From: Candidatus Moraniibacteriota bacterium
GTDB taxonomy: Bacteria > Patescibacteriota > Minisyncoccia > Moranbacterales > UBA9337
Direction of reading: 5' to 3'
Assembly (NCBI GenBank): GCA_023229615.1
Contig: JALNYX010000030.1
Span: 1 to 10,320 of the forward strand
DNA length: 10,320 bases
The position numbers were made by a program, and so were the translations under genes. Shown piece by piece: positions 1 through 7,169 of this stretch; position 1 is the first letter of the stretch, and every line of letters begins with the position of its first letter. A model generated the notes under the pieces. The model did not search any database. It saw only the letters and a program-made list of their open reading frames with translations, and was not told the DNA's origin.

Positions 1-1832
1 TCTTTCCCCTTGCTCAAAAGATTGATGGAATTTCGAAGATAATTCGTAATCGCATCGGCATTATTTTTCGCATCCTTGCCGATAGCTTGCTGATTAGCCA
101 AAATCAGATATTCCTGTCCCAAGCGAGTATAGTAGCGCCCTTCTTTTGGATTAAGTTGGATTGATCTTTGCATTTTCACAACCGCATCTTCTCGGTTGAC
201 ATCACTCTCTTTAACTGCCATTCCCGCCAAAGCATCACTGGCAAAAATCTTTCCCAGATAAACGAAAGAAAACACAATCGCACTGCTGAGAACCACAAAA
301 ACAAAAGCCAAGGAAAGAGCATATTTCGGAGAAGCTTTGAGCGACAAATTGAAATAATCAAGCTTTGCATCGCTCTCCAGAATAATTGATATCAATGCCA
401 TTACTGATGCCAAAAATCCAATCACAATGATCGGTCCGGAAGCTTTGAAAAAAAGAATATTCAAGATCAAAGCTACTGATGCAGAGAAAAATGCCAATGA
501 AATAGTTTTGTTTTTATCCTTTTCTCGTGAAATCAAATAAAAAGAAACGCTCAAATAAGAAAACATCAGCAGAAGGAAAATAATAGTTCCCAATATTCCA
601 ATTGTTGGCACCGCTTCAAGAAACAATCCTGATCCTTGATAAAAACGGACATCATAAAACTGATTCAAATTGAAATCCTGAGGCTTGAATTTGGAAAAAG
701 CATATCCATATGTCGCCGGTCCTGATCCAATGATGGCATTTTCTTTCAATCCTCCTTTGATAATATCCCAAGACATTTTATATGAAAGACTTACTTCCGC
801 CGGCAGGCTTACGCGGGACAAATTCATATTTCCCACCATAAAAATAGCTAGAAATAAAGCAAAGGATGCCATTGGAAGCCATATCCAATGAATCGGTATT
901 TTGATAACTCGAGAGAAAGCATAAAGAGAAAAAATTCCACTTCCAGCTAATATTGCCGGCCAAAAGGTAAACCCTTGAAGCAAAACAAAAGCCACCGCTC
1001 CAAGAATAATAGTCACGAAAAGTACTGACATCAAAATTATTCTATTTGTTTTTTTCATCTCCTCGGATGAAGCAATTTTCAAAACAGCTCCGACAGCTAA
1101 AATGATGAAAACTCCCATAAACACGTTCAGTCCGGAAAAAGATCCAATCAAACTAGCCGGAGTATTTTCAGCAATCACGCTAGGAAAAATTTGCCAATCC
1201 AGCAAGCGGGCAATTGTCCACAAGGAAACTATTGTTCCGCTAGCGATGATGGCGCTTAAGATCAATTTCAACCTGTCTTTGGTAATGTGGGAAAAGAAGA
1301 AATAATACGCCACTACGAAAGCTGTTACTCCAAGGAATCCTCTTGATGGGTCGCCAAAAAATCCCCAAAAACTGTGCCAGCGATCAACAGAAAATAGCAT
1401 TGATAAAAGATAGGTAATCCAAAACAAAAGAATTGGAATATCTAGCGGAGTTTTTCGAATTTTCATCTCTCCGGTCTTGATGCTTTTTGCCAGCCATGCA
1501 ACCAATCCAAGAAGGAGCCAGAAATAGAAATAGATTTGTTTTTCAAAGGCTGTTCCCTGAAAAGTAATTCCCGCAAAAAACAAAGGAACACCCAAGAAAA
1601 TCATAAAAATAGCAAATCCAATAACCTTATCTAATATATTTCCAAAAAATCTATTTGGATTTGATTTTTCCCTGCTCTCTTTTTTCATTTCCGAAGCAGG
1701 AGCATTCTGGACGACCTTGTTTTTTGGCGGAAAATAATTACTGGCGTTACTTTCTGCGGAAGTAACGAATTTTTCAATATTCTTGCTGGCGCGCTCGCCG
1801 TCTGATTGATCTTTGTTTATCTTTATTTCCAT
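1..1832 (-). CDS. O-antigen ligase/polymerase-like polytopic membrane protein with TPR-like tail (partial, runs off left edge)
   Basis: Translating the minus strand from ATG at 1832 gives 610 codons with no stop seen, so the 3' end lies beyond the window. A charged N-terminus of about 55 residues (MEIKINKDQSDGERASKN...) is followed by roughly a dozen hydrophobic segments. Near residues 155-165 is a W-x-F-W-G-F-F-G-D-P-x-R-G-F-L-G stretch, typical of Wzy_C/O-antigen-ligase-family proteins of Patescibacteria (SFWGSxxRxxG). The last ~70 visible residues look like a TPR (A-x-x-x-M-Q-R-S-I-Q-L-N-P-K-E-G-R-Y-Y-x-R-L-G-Q-E-Y). In this family the membrane domain transfers or polymerises undecaprenyl-linked glycan on the outer face of the membrane; the exact substrate here is unknown. 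GGAG lies about 10 nt before the ATG and supports the start. A WaaL-, Wzy- or PglL-like role cannot be separated from sequence alone. Confidence 0.8.
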   Translation of the reverse strand, partial: MEIKINKDQSDGERASKNIEKFVTSAESNASNYFPPKNKVVQNAPASEMKKESREKSNPNRFFGNILDKVIGFAIFMIFLGVPLFFAGITFQGTAFEKQIYFYFWLLLGLVAWLAKSIKTGEMKIRKTPLDIPILLFWITYLLSMLFSVDRWHSFWGFFGDPSRGFLGVTAFVVAYYFFFSHITKDRLKLILSAIIASGTIVSLWTIARLLDWQIFPSVIAENTPASLIGSFSGLNVFMGVFIILAVGAVLKIASSEEMKKTNRIILMSVLFVTIILGAVAFVLLQGFTFWPAILAGSGIFSLYAFSRVIKIPIHWIWLPMASFALFLAIFMVGNMNLSRVSLPAEVSLSYKMSWDIIKGGLKENAIIGSGPATYGYAFSKFKPQDFNLNQFYDVRFYQGSGLFLEAVPTIGILGTIIFLLLMFSYLSVSFYLISREKDKNKTISLAFFSASVALILNILFFKASGPIIVIGFLASVMALISIILESDAKLDYFNLSLKASPKYALSLAFVFVVLSSAIVFSFVYLGKIFASDALAGMAVKESDVNREDAVVKMQRSIQLNPKEGRYYTRLGQEYLILANQQAIGKDAKNNADAITNYLRNSINLLSKGK

Positions 1833-1895
1833 ATTTTTACTCTCCAAGAATCCATACAAATAGACTCTTATTTTTGTTAATAATTCAATGACTTT

Positions 1896-1924
1896 ATTAT
1901 ATAAAAAAAAGAACTTAAATGCAA
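1896..1924 (-). promoter_or_regulatory. Sigma-70-like promoter for the O-antigen-ligase-like gene
   Basis: On the minus strand TTGCAT (1919-1924) is separated by 17 bases from a perfect TATAAT (1896-1901). The spacer contains an 8-base T run. The -10 box lies about 64 bases upstream of the ATG at 1832. Match and spacing are good, but the region is AT-rich, so chance is possible. Confidence 0.55.
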
Positions 1925-1973
1925 ACCCGCAAAACTGAATAAAAAAATAATATTTATCATTTCACATCTCTAC

Positions 1974-2010
1974 TTTGTCATTGGAAATTGGAAATTTATC
2001 ATTCGAGCTA
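1974..2010. repeat. 37-nt dispersed repeat, copy A
   Basis: Starts with TTTGTCATTGG and contains two ATTGGAA heptamers; it ends in CGAGCTA. A second copy at 7170-7206 differs at about three positions. On the minus strand the similarity extends a few codons further into a Trp-Gly/Glu-Glu-stop sequence that matches the end of the dockerin-like remnant at 7204-7287. Here the preceding frame is broken by a stop. Confidence 0.75.
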
Positions 2011-2072
2011 CTCTTCCCATCCTTATCTTATCATTCTTTCTTCCGGATTATAATTCATAAATTCCAAAATTT

Positions 2073-2116
2073 AAAATTGTTTGAAAATTAGAAATTGAAA
2101 ATTGAAAATTTTTCTT
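2073..2116. repeat. 44-nt identical dispersed repeat, copy A
   Basis: Built on a heptamer close to ATTGAAA; it begins AAAATTGTTTG and ends TTTTTCTT. By eye it is identical over 44 bases to 7110-7153 and in the same orientation. Both copies lie in the gap between an fHB gene cassette and the next promoter. Confidence 0.85.
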
Positions 2117-2151
2117 GATTCTTGATTCCTAATTCTTGATTCTTGATTCTT
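2114..2151. repeat. Heptamer tandem repeat (TTGATTC)
   Basis: About five copies of TTGATTC, some imperfect (one reads CTAATTC), directly next to the 44-nt module. The 7-nt period is like the rest of the intergenic repeats and unlike the 9-nt period inside the fHB genes. Confidence 0.8.
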
Positions 2152-2229
2152 AACTTCATTTTACCACACCTTAATTTCAATTTTGAATTACTAAAAAGGG
2201 TCAAATGAGAGTTAAAGGGATGAAAGGGT

Positions 2230-2994
2230 TCATTTCCATTCCCACAACCTCTCTTTTCTTCCCCCTTTTTCCCATTCTTCCCTTTTCATTAATAACCCGT
2301 TTTCCAATTTTATCATATCGCATTTTTCCAATATCTTCCTCTCCGCATCTTTTTCTTCCCTTTTTTTGCTGGCAATCATCCGGAATTTGTCTTTGGTGGA
2401 AAGCGTATTTTCATTTCCCATTTTTTGCTCAAGAGAATCTTGCAATTTTTTGAGCAAAAAATTGAGCTCCTTGCACCGAAGTTTGAGTCTTACAACAGGA
2501 GGCAACGCCGAATCAAGAGGATAAAACCGCAACTTTTCAACTTCCGAAAGGGTAAAAGGGGTTGAAAGGGTTTTGAAATGAGGAAAATTAGAAGATTGAG
2601 AAGCTGGAGAATGGGGAAAATGGGAATTAAAGGGATTTGAATGGACACCCGTTTCCCCCCTTCCTCCCATTTCTCCCATTATCTCCTTTATTCCTATCAA
2701 TTCCGGATAAGCGCCACGGAGAATATCATCGCAATCTTCTTCCAATTCTGCAATCGCGCCAATGGAAAAACCGAGAAAATCAAAATATTCCCGCGTCGTA
2801 TTCCGTTTCCAGCCCTCGACAATGTTTTGTTTTCCAGATCTTGCGCTACGATCCATCTGATCAGCAAGGGATGAAAGGGTTTTGGAAAAAGGGAATAAAT
2901 GAGTAAAATGGGAACATTCCATTTGCAATTCTTCCGCTTTTTTGTATGTCAACAATTTTTTGTACCCGTACAGATCATTGTGGGGTTTGAGCAT
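2230..2994 (-). CDS. Four-helix-bundle protein (S23/IVP-Avd-like) with repeat-derived insertion
   Basis: A 254-residue protein. The N-terminal three helices are typical of the S23/IVP four-helix-bundle family: YKKLLTYKKAEELQ (helix 1), DQMDRSARSGKQNIVEGWKR at 46-65 (signature A-R-S-x-x-x-N-I-x-E-G), and EYFDFLGFSIGAIAELEEDC (helix 3). Helix 4 is probably KELNFLLKKLQDSLEQKM at 175-192. Between helices 3 and 4 lie about 70 residues (100-172) of low-complexity sequence from 9-nt-like G-rich then C-rich repeats, much longer than in the siblings. Similar repeats form the helix 1-2 loop (HFTHLFPFSKTLSSLA). The tail after 195 is charged and may be a coiled coil. The ATG lies 24 bases after the stop of the upstream fHB-LamG gene, suggesting co-transcription. 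Family members include 23S rRNA intervening-sequence proteins and DGR Avd; the role here is unknown. Confidence 0.8.
   Translation of the reverse strand: MLKPHNDLYGYKKLLTYKKAEELQMECSHFTHLFPFSKTLSSLADQMDRSARSGKQNIVEGWKRNTTREYFDFLGFSIGAIAELEEDCDDILRGAYPELIGIKEIMGEMGGRGETGVHSNPFNSHFPHSPASQSSNFPHFKTLSTPFTLSEVEKLRFYPLDSALPPVVRLKLRCKELNFLLKKLQDSLEQKMGNENTLSTKDKFRMIASKKREEKDAERKILEKCDMIKLENGLLMKREEWEKGGRKERLWEWK
2560..2690. repeat. In-gene short repeat array with inverted halves (helix 3-4 loop of the 2230-2994 gene)
   Basis: On the plus strand a G-rich half (units such as GGGAAAATGGGAATTAAAGGG) is followed by a C-rich half (CCTCCCATTTCTCCCATT). Arms 2613-2625 and 2665-2677 are complementary at 12 of 13 positions, giving a potential stem with a loop of about 39 nt. 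On the coding strand ATGGGAGAA/ATGGGAGGA shows a 9-nt period in frame. Confidence 0.65.
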
Positions 2995-3017
2995 TTTTTT
3001 AATTTTTAATTTTGAAT

Positions 3018-5642
3018 TTAATCTCCAAATTTCACCACTCCTCCGCTGTACTCCATTTTCACTTGTTCATCCGTGAGGGCGTAATTAAATAATTTCACAT
3101 CGTCCAATTTTCCGTCAAAATATCCCGCTCCGATTCTGCCGATGTCCATATTTGACGCTTCAAAAGCGGTGTTTGTTTTTACAAAGACGTGATGCCACGC
3201 GCCGGTCGCGATGGTTGCGTCTTCCATCCCGTCCACAAAAATCGTCGGACTGGAAAATCCGCCGGCTGTGATTTCTCCGCCGGAAATCGTGATCGTGTGC
3301 GTTCCTCCGTCCAAATCTATTATGTCATCCGTAGCGCTGTCGGCAAAAATCCAAAATCCGATCGCGTTCAAATTCAAATTCGTATCACCGATATCCGCAT
3401 ATTCATTGCTCCCGTCAAAATCCAAGGCGTTATTTATTTTCCCTGTCGTCCAATCGCCGTCTTCCATATTATACAGCGTTCCGTGGAGGGTGTTGGAAAC
3501 GGAATTGTGCGCGGTCGCTCCGCTTGATTCATCAAAACGCCACTCGGCGATCGGCTTGCCTTTGTTATAATCCCAAGCGATTTGGGCAGGCGTGCGAACG
3601 TAATCGTAAATTTTAGCTTCATCAATTTGACCGGTAAATTTATAAAATTGAGTGCCGGGAGTCGCCCCTATCCCAATTCTAAGAGTGGAATCATCCACAA
3701 GAGTTCCCGTTCCCGCCGTTTGAGTGGAATAAACAATTTCTTGACCATTTTTGTAAATCCTTATTTTCCTATCCCCACTGTCGTCATAAGTAGCTGTCCA
3801 ATACTCCCATTGTCCGATATTATATGTATCATCCGCACTTACTGATCGAGCATTAGTTCCATCTGTATCCACACGAGATACAACCGTTCTACTACCGCTT
3901 GAGGAAGAAGAACCTAAATATAAACTCTTCCGAACAGAGCTTCCACCACCCTTTTCTATTATAGTATTTTGTGAACCGCTATCCTCTTCAGCTTTCACCC
4001 AGGCGCTATATGTAAAAGCAGTTAGATTATTTATTGAGGCTGATTGACTCACTTCAGCATAATCATCCGCCCCATCAAACTCGCACCCACTTCCATATTT
4101 TCCCCGCGCGGCGCAATCCATCCCGGTGTTATTTGCACCGTCATATATTGTTCCATTATTCCCATTGCCGGAAATGTCATACAAGGTTTTGGCGTCGCCG
4201 GAAACTTTTTCATCCATTTTCAGGTGCATAACCGGCGCGGCGCAAGGCGAAGTGTCGCCCGGCACGCAATATCCGGAATCCGATCCGAGTTGCACTGCTG
4301 TTCCTTCGCCAGCTGTTCCCATCTGCGCTGCAATTGCCAGCAGTCCGGCTTTTTTTATTATCGGCGTTGTTTTGTTATCAATCGTAGAAACGAGTTTCAA
4401 CTTGTAATAAAAGCTCGTTTGACCTTTCCAATTGAGCGCGGACAGGCTCACAGCGGTTTCCGGCGACAAATGGTCGCCGAAAGAAAGAGTATCCCAGCCC
4501 CCTTCGGTCCCGTCGGAAGAATAAAAATTCGTTCCGTCTGTGGAAAACTGCGCGTAAGCAAAAGTTCCGTACGGCAAGCTGGAAATCGCGTAGCCGAAAT
4601 AATCACTGCCGGAAAGCTCGCCTCTGGATGCGGAAAGCAAATCCGTCGAAAGAAGCCGTCCTTCAAAATAATGCGCCTCGCCGGCAGGCGGAACTTCTTC
4701 TCCGTCATAAGTTATTTCAACTTCGCTTACGGCAGGCGTGGCAAGCGGGTCAGTCGTTTCCAATTTCAATTTGTAGAAAAGACTTCCCCCGCTCCAATTC
4801 AAACCGGAAATATCAATGCTGTTCGCCCCATTTGCTAGCGTGTCCCACCCGCCTTCCACATTGGCGGAAGAATAAAAATTCACCCGATCCTGCGAGAAAC
4901 TCACGCTCGCCGAAGTGCCAGCCGGAAGATTGACCGTTGCGTCAAATCCAGTAATAGCAGTTACGGTCGCCCCGGAAAGCATATTTTCCGACTTCATCGT
5001 GCCTTCGGCGTAATAATCAGCGCTGGCAGATTGAACTCCAACTCCCCCTAACACCCCTAAAATCCCTAATACCCCTAACACCCAAACACCCAAACCGTGT
5101 TTTTTTCGAAATTCCACGCGCTTGCGGTAGAGTTTTTCAGTAAGCCCGCCCTCCGTTTCGTGTTTTTTCTTGAGAGATTCAGTGAGTTTTCCAAGCAAAA
5201 ATCCATCCATCTGGCAAAAAGTGAGGAGCATGTTCGCGGCTTGTTCGGGATCGTTGGGGAGGGTTGGGGTGTTTATGGATGTTGGGGAAACCCAACACGC
5301 CCTAAACTCCCGAAAAACCCTAACTTTCGGATAGTTTTTTTCCCAAATTTCCAAATTTCGCTGACGCAAAAAATCTTGAAAATCTTTCGCCAATTCTTCA
5401 TTTGAACCGCGTGCCACTCCGGCAAGAAAAAGATAGCTTTTCAGAGATTCAGCAGTGAAACCTTCAGCGACATTTTGCGGATTGCTTCTTGCCGCCTGAA
5501 CCATTTGGTCATGCGTCCGGCTTTTTTTGTCCACAAACTGATCGCAAAATTCCACCGTCAAATCCTGAATGACTTTTCCCAATTGATACGCCGCCAGATA
5601 TTCATATCCCGGCCGCGAAAAATTTTTATTTTGATTCTCCAT
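3018..5642 (-). CDS. Four-helix-bundle domain fused to an exported LamG surface protein
   Basis: An 874-residue protein in one open frame. Residues 1-182 are an S23/IVP-like four-helix bundle (DQMVQAARSNPQNVAEG at 45-61; helix 4 about 134-160) ending K-R-V-E-F-R-K-K-H, just where the sibling at 7308-7970 stops (K-R-V-E-Y-R-K-N-N). Next is a 20-residue Gly/Val/Leu stretch encoded by TTAGGG-type repeats (184-203), then Q-S-A-S-A (204-208), a plausible signal peptidase I site. The exported part has two related beta-rich repeats (about 210-313 and 324-436, each with a YxxEG start, LP-x-GT, a YSS...GGWDTL motif and LNW), then two LamG/concanavalin-like domains (about 470-695 and 698-866, the second with W-R-F-D, DFDGSNEYADIG and G-K-L-D-D-V-K-L-F-N). 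LamG domains usually bind glycans or other surface ligands. An internal GTG (V176, at 5117) would leave a normal signal peptide. Start: ATG at 5642 with a weak ribosome site. Confidence 0.82.
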   Translation of the reverse strand: MENQNKNFSRPGYEYLAAYQLGKVIQDLTVEFCDQFVDKKSRTHDQMVQAARSNPQNVAEGFTAESLKSYLFLAGVARGSNEELAKDFQDFLRQRNLEIWEKNYPKVRVFREFRACWVSPTSINTPTLPNDPEQAANMLLTFCQMDGFLLGKLTESLKKKHETEGGLTEKLYRKRVEFRKKHGLGVWVLGVLGILGVLGGVGVQSASADYYAEGTMKSENMLSGATVTAITGFDATVNLPAGTSASVSFSQDRVNFYSSANVEGGWDTLANGANSIDISGLNWSGGSLFYKLKLETTDPLATPAVSEVEITYDGEEVPPAGEAHYFEGRLLSTDLLSASRGELSGSDYFGYAISSLPYGTFAYAQFSTDGTNFYSSDGTEGGWDTLSFGDHLSPETAVSLSALNWKGQTSFYYKLKLVSTIDNKTTPIIKKAGLLAIAAQMGTAGEGTAVQLGSDSGYCVPGDTSPCAAPVMHLKMDEKVSGDAKTLYDISGNGNNGTIYDGANNTGMDCAARGKYGSGCEFDGADDYAEVSQSASINNLTAFTYSAWVKAEEDSGSQNTIIEKGGGSSVRKSLYLGSSSSSGSRTVVSRVDTDGTNARSVSADDTYNIGQWEYWTATYDDSGDRKIRIYKNGQEIVYSTQTAGTGTLVDDSTLRIGIGATPGTQFYKFTGQIDEAKIYDYVRTPAQIAWDYNKGKPIAEWRFDESSGATAHNSVSNTLHGTLYNMEDGDWTTGKINNALDFDGSNEYADIGDTNLNLNAIGFWIFADSATDDIIDLDGGTHTITISGGEITAGGFSSPTIFVDGMEDATIATGAWHHVFVKTNTAFEASNMDIGRIGAGYFDGKLDDVKLFNYALTDEQVKMEYSGGVVKFGD
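5041..5096. repeat. 9-nt repeat encoding the hydrophobic segment of the fHB-LamG fusion
   Basis: On the coding strand TTAGGGGTA, TTAGGGATT, TTAGGGGTG and TTAGGGGGA follow one another as 9-nt units in frame, encoding L-G-V/I/G triplets. Related units (TTGGGTGTT) precede them. The same sequence family occurs just upstream of the gene (5643-5695) and in the helix 3-4 loop (5231-5332). Confidence 0.85.
5231..5332. repeat. Repeat array with perfect 7-bp hairpin in the helix 3-4 loop of the fHB-LamG gene
   Basis: The plus strand carries GTTGGGGAGGGTTGGGG-type units, then CGCCCTAAACTCCCG-type units, so the array changes strand in the middle. At the switch point 5280-5297 reads TGTTGGG GAAA CCCAACA, a perfect 7-bp stem with a 4-nt loop. 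It encodes the C-W-V-S-P-T part of the loop (residues ~116-121). Confidence 0.75.
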
Positions 5643-5695
5643 AAAATTTAAAATCCCTAAACTCCCCTAAACTCCCAAATTTCCCCAAATTCCCA
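5643..5695. repeat. Short repeat array upstream of the fHB-LamG gene
   Basis: Units such as CCCTAAACTC and CCCAAATTT are repeated directly in front of the ATG at 5642. They belong to the same TTTAGGGGA/TTTGGGGAA family found inside the gene. The array fills most of the gap to the upstream lectin-like gene and leaves no room for a strong ribosome binding site or an evident terminator. Confidence 0.7.
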
Positions 5696-5724
5696 AATCC
5701 GCCTTCGGCAAACCAAATTCCAAA

Positions 5725-6366
5725 TCACCATCCGAGGACACAGCGTACGTAGCGAGAATCAGTCTTATTGTAGTTGGTCGTAGTACCGTTATTGAAATTC
5801 ATATTCCATACATTACTCGTATTATACTCGGTATCGGACCAGAAATTGCCAGTACCGAAATTATTTCCAAATGTCGCCCGGTTGGTATACATACATTCCA
5901 ATTCAGTTCTAGTTGGCAGACGTCCGCCTTTGGCCGCACAAGCGTCGCGGGCAGGATATTCAGCAAAATTTGTTGTGTTGTCGGCAACCAGATTATCGCC
6001 GTCTTGTCCGCCATCAATTCCACATTGTGGCAAATCGCAATTAGTCAACGCGGTTTTCCATTGTTTGGTCGTAGTTTCATTTTCATCCGCCACGATAATA
6101 TAATCCCCGTCGCCCAAAGTGTTGGCGCAAGTGGTGCTAGCGGAGCAAAACCACGTTCCGTCATCGCAAGACTGCTCAGCCAACTTCACTTCGCCCGTCG
6201 CCGTGTCCACCGTCACATTCCAAGTGTCATCCACCTTTGAGGTATCGGAAAAAGAATCAATCACTGATTGAGCAAAAGCGACAAACTTGTCGCGCCCGAA
6301 AATACCAACCAGCGCCAAAAAAATGATTCCGACTGTCAAAATAATTTTGATTTTTTTTGATTTCAT
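5725..6366 (-). CDS. Secreted C-type-lectin-like (DUF1566/Fib_succ_major type) protein, candidate DGR variable protein
   Basis: A 213-residue protein starting at ATG 6366; the frame extends upstream only to a TTG at 6411. Residues 1-32 form an export signal: K-S-K-K-I-K, a hydrophobic stretch (8-24), and A-F-A-Q-S as cleavage site. The middle has paired Cys residues (C67, C74, C80, C110, C115). From about 137 the sequence YPARDACAAKGGRLPTRTEL, NFGTGNFWSDTE, and a terminal Y-V-R-C-V-L-G-W follow the C-type-lectin/formylglycine-enzyme-like fold seen in DUF1566 proteins, many of which are DGR targets. In residues 181-206 positions expected to vary are N, T, S, Y, D and R encoded by AAY, ACN, AGT, TAY, GAT and CGC, the pattern adenine mutagenesis of AAY codons gives. 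No template repeat or reverse transcriptase is in the window. The spacing to the 189-aa gene (67 nt) suggests one operon. A fixed lectin-like adhesin is the alternative. Confidence 0.78.
   Translation of the reverse strand: MKSKKIKIILTVGIIFLALVGIFGRDKFVAFAQSVIDSFSDTSKVDDTWNVTVDTATGEVKLAEQSCDDGTWFCSASTTCANTLGDGDYIIVADENETTTKQWKTALTNCDLPQCGIDGGQDGDNLVADNTTNFAEYPARDACAAKGGRLPTRTELECMYTNRATFGNNFGTGNFWSDTEYNTSNVWNMNFNNGTTTNYNKTDSRYVRCVLGW
5740..5844 (-). other. Candidate DGR variable region at the end of the lectin-like gene
   Basis: Covers the F-W-S-D-T-E to Y-V-R-C segment. Between the conserved W-S-D-T-E and Y-V-R-C anchors, eight Asn codons (all AAY) remain, and the other exposed positions carry codons one or two changes away from AAY. 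The segment ends at the 3' end of the gene, as variable regions usually do. This is inference from codon pattern and fold only; the template repeat is not in the window. Confidence 0.45.
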
Positions 6367-6433
6367 AAAAGTAAAATTTTTTCTTAAATTTAAATTTGCA
6401 TTTTTAACCAAATTTTATTTTTTTTACAAAAAA

Positions 6434-7003
6434 TTATTTTTCATCCACAATCTTCCAATCAAAAACATTGTCGTCAAACGGCTGAGAACCTTTCCATTCT
6501 TCCGGTTTAAAATTAATTTTTCCGAAATTTATTCGATACTTGCGCAAAACGATCACATTTTCTTGATTATTCAATTCTTCTTCATATCTTTTCAACTCCT
6601 CTCCGTCAACTTGCCCTCCATTTTCCCCCATATTCTTTTTCATCGCATCCAACTGTTTGTCCTTCTCATCCTTGCTTAATTTTTCCATTACTGATTCAGT
6701 GAGCTTTTGCGCCTCCTCTTGATTCAATTCTATCTTTACAATTAAATTACTTGTTCTTTCTGTGTCCGACCAAGGATTGTTTTCTCCCGCTTTGATCAAG
6801 ATCACATCCCCCACCTTGAGGGAACTGCGCGCATCCTCAATTGGATCAGAACTTTTCTGATCGCGAATCGCCACAATCGCTTGATAAACCTGCTTGGTAT
6901 TTTCCTCCGGGGAATCGCTCTTCCCTCCCCAAAACTTCCAAATCCCCAATGCTCCCAAAATCAAAACCCCCACCGCAATAATGATAATCACTTTTTTGTT
7001 CAT
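6434..7003 (-). CDS. Membrane-anchored protein of unknown function
   Basis: A 189-residue protein: short N-terminus (MNKK), one hydrophobic segment (about 5-24), and a polar domain probably outside the membrane. It contains VYQAIVAIRDQKSSDPIEDA, SSLKVGDVILI, a W-S-D-T-E-R segment, a highly charged helical stretch (about 95-150, many K/E, possible coiled coil), and a C-terminal GSQPFDDNVFDWKIV. I recall similar small anchored proteins (RDQ-x-S-x-D-P, GDV, D-x-V-F-D-W-x-I-V) in Patescibacteria but know no assigned function. It is the first gene after the promoter at 7043 and precedes the lectin-like gene by 67 nt, so the two are probably co-transcribed. The start at ATG 7003 is supported by the promoter and hydrophobic N-terminus; GGAGG at 7029-7033 is too far for a normal ribosome site. 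Confidence 0.75.
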   Translation of the reverse strand: MNKKVIIIIAVGVLILGALGIWKFWGGKSDSPEENTKQVYQAIVAIRDQKSSDPIEDARSSLKVGDVILIKAGENNPWSDTERTSNLIVKIELNQEEAQKLTESVMEKLSKDEKDKQLDAMKKNMGENGGQVDGEELKRYEEELNNQENVIVLRKYRINFGKINFKPEEWKGSQPFDDNVFDWKIVDEK

Positions 7004-7042
7004 ATTTTTTTTTATTATTTTTTATTTTCCTCCAACAACTAA

Positions 7043-7051
7043 ATTATACCA
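7043..7051 (-). promoter_or_regulatory. Extended -10 promoter element for the 189-aa membrane protein gene
   Basis: The minus strand reads TGGTATAAT, a perfect TATAAT with the TG extension. No good -35 box is seen at 17 nt spacing. It lies about 40 nt before the ATG at 7003, just after the repeat modules. Confidence 0.55.
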
Positions 7052-7109
7052 CAACAGTTTCCAATCACTACCCCACAGATGCAAATACAAATGACAAAAT
7101 TGAAAATTG

Positions 7110-7153
7110 AAAATTGTTTGAAAATTAGAAATTGAAAATTGAAAATTTTTCTT
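7110..7153. repeat. 44-nt identical dispersed repeat, copy B
   Basis: Identical by eye to 2073-2116 and in the same orientation, preceded here by two extra ATTGAAA heptamers (about 7098-7112). Confidence 0.85.
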
Positions 7154-7169
7154 AATTCCTATTATTTGA

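Larger units (their letters stand above)
1833..2229. other. Intergenic region with short repeats, no gene seen
   Basis: This AT-rich gap separates the fHB gene ending at 2230 from the O-antigen-ligase-like gene. It holds the promoter at 1896-1924, the 37-nt module at 1974-2010, the 44-nt module at 2073-2116, and a run of TTGATTC heptamers at about 2114-2151. I see no convincing ORF and no GC-rich hairpin followed by T residues that would be an intrinsic terminator. Confidence 0.7.

Noticed and set aside
4044..4838. A 264-codon open frame on the plus strand
   Set aside because: It is antisense to the fHB-LamG gene, whose domains are clear, and its translation is rich in R, S, I and H with no domain. 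It is a shadow of the real frame.
5041..5096. Telomere-type TTAGGG repeat
   Set aside because: Units are 9 nt (TTAGGG plus three variable bases), internal and in frame; the resemblance to telomere repeats is coincidental.
5725..5844. A DGR template repeat inside the window
   Set aside because: I looked for a second near-copy of the segment (for example of the Y-V-R-C end or F-W-S-D-T-E) on both strands and saw none; no reverse transcriptase motifs such as YxDD were seen either.
6364..6411. Longer start (TTG at 6411) for the lectin-like protein
   Set aside because: ATG at 6366 gives a standard signal peptide directly; the extra 15 residues are AT-rich leader sequence with no ribosome site.
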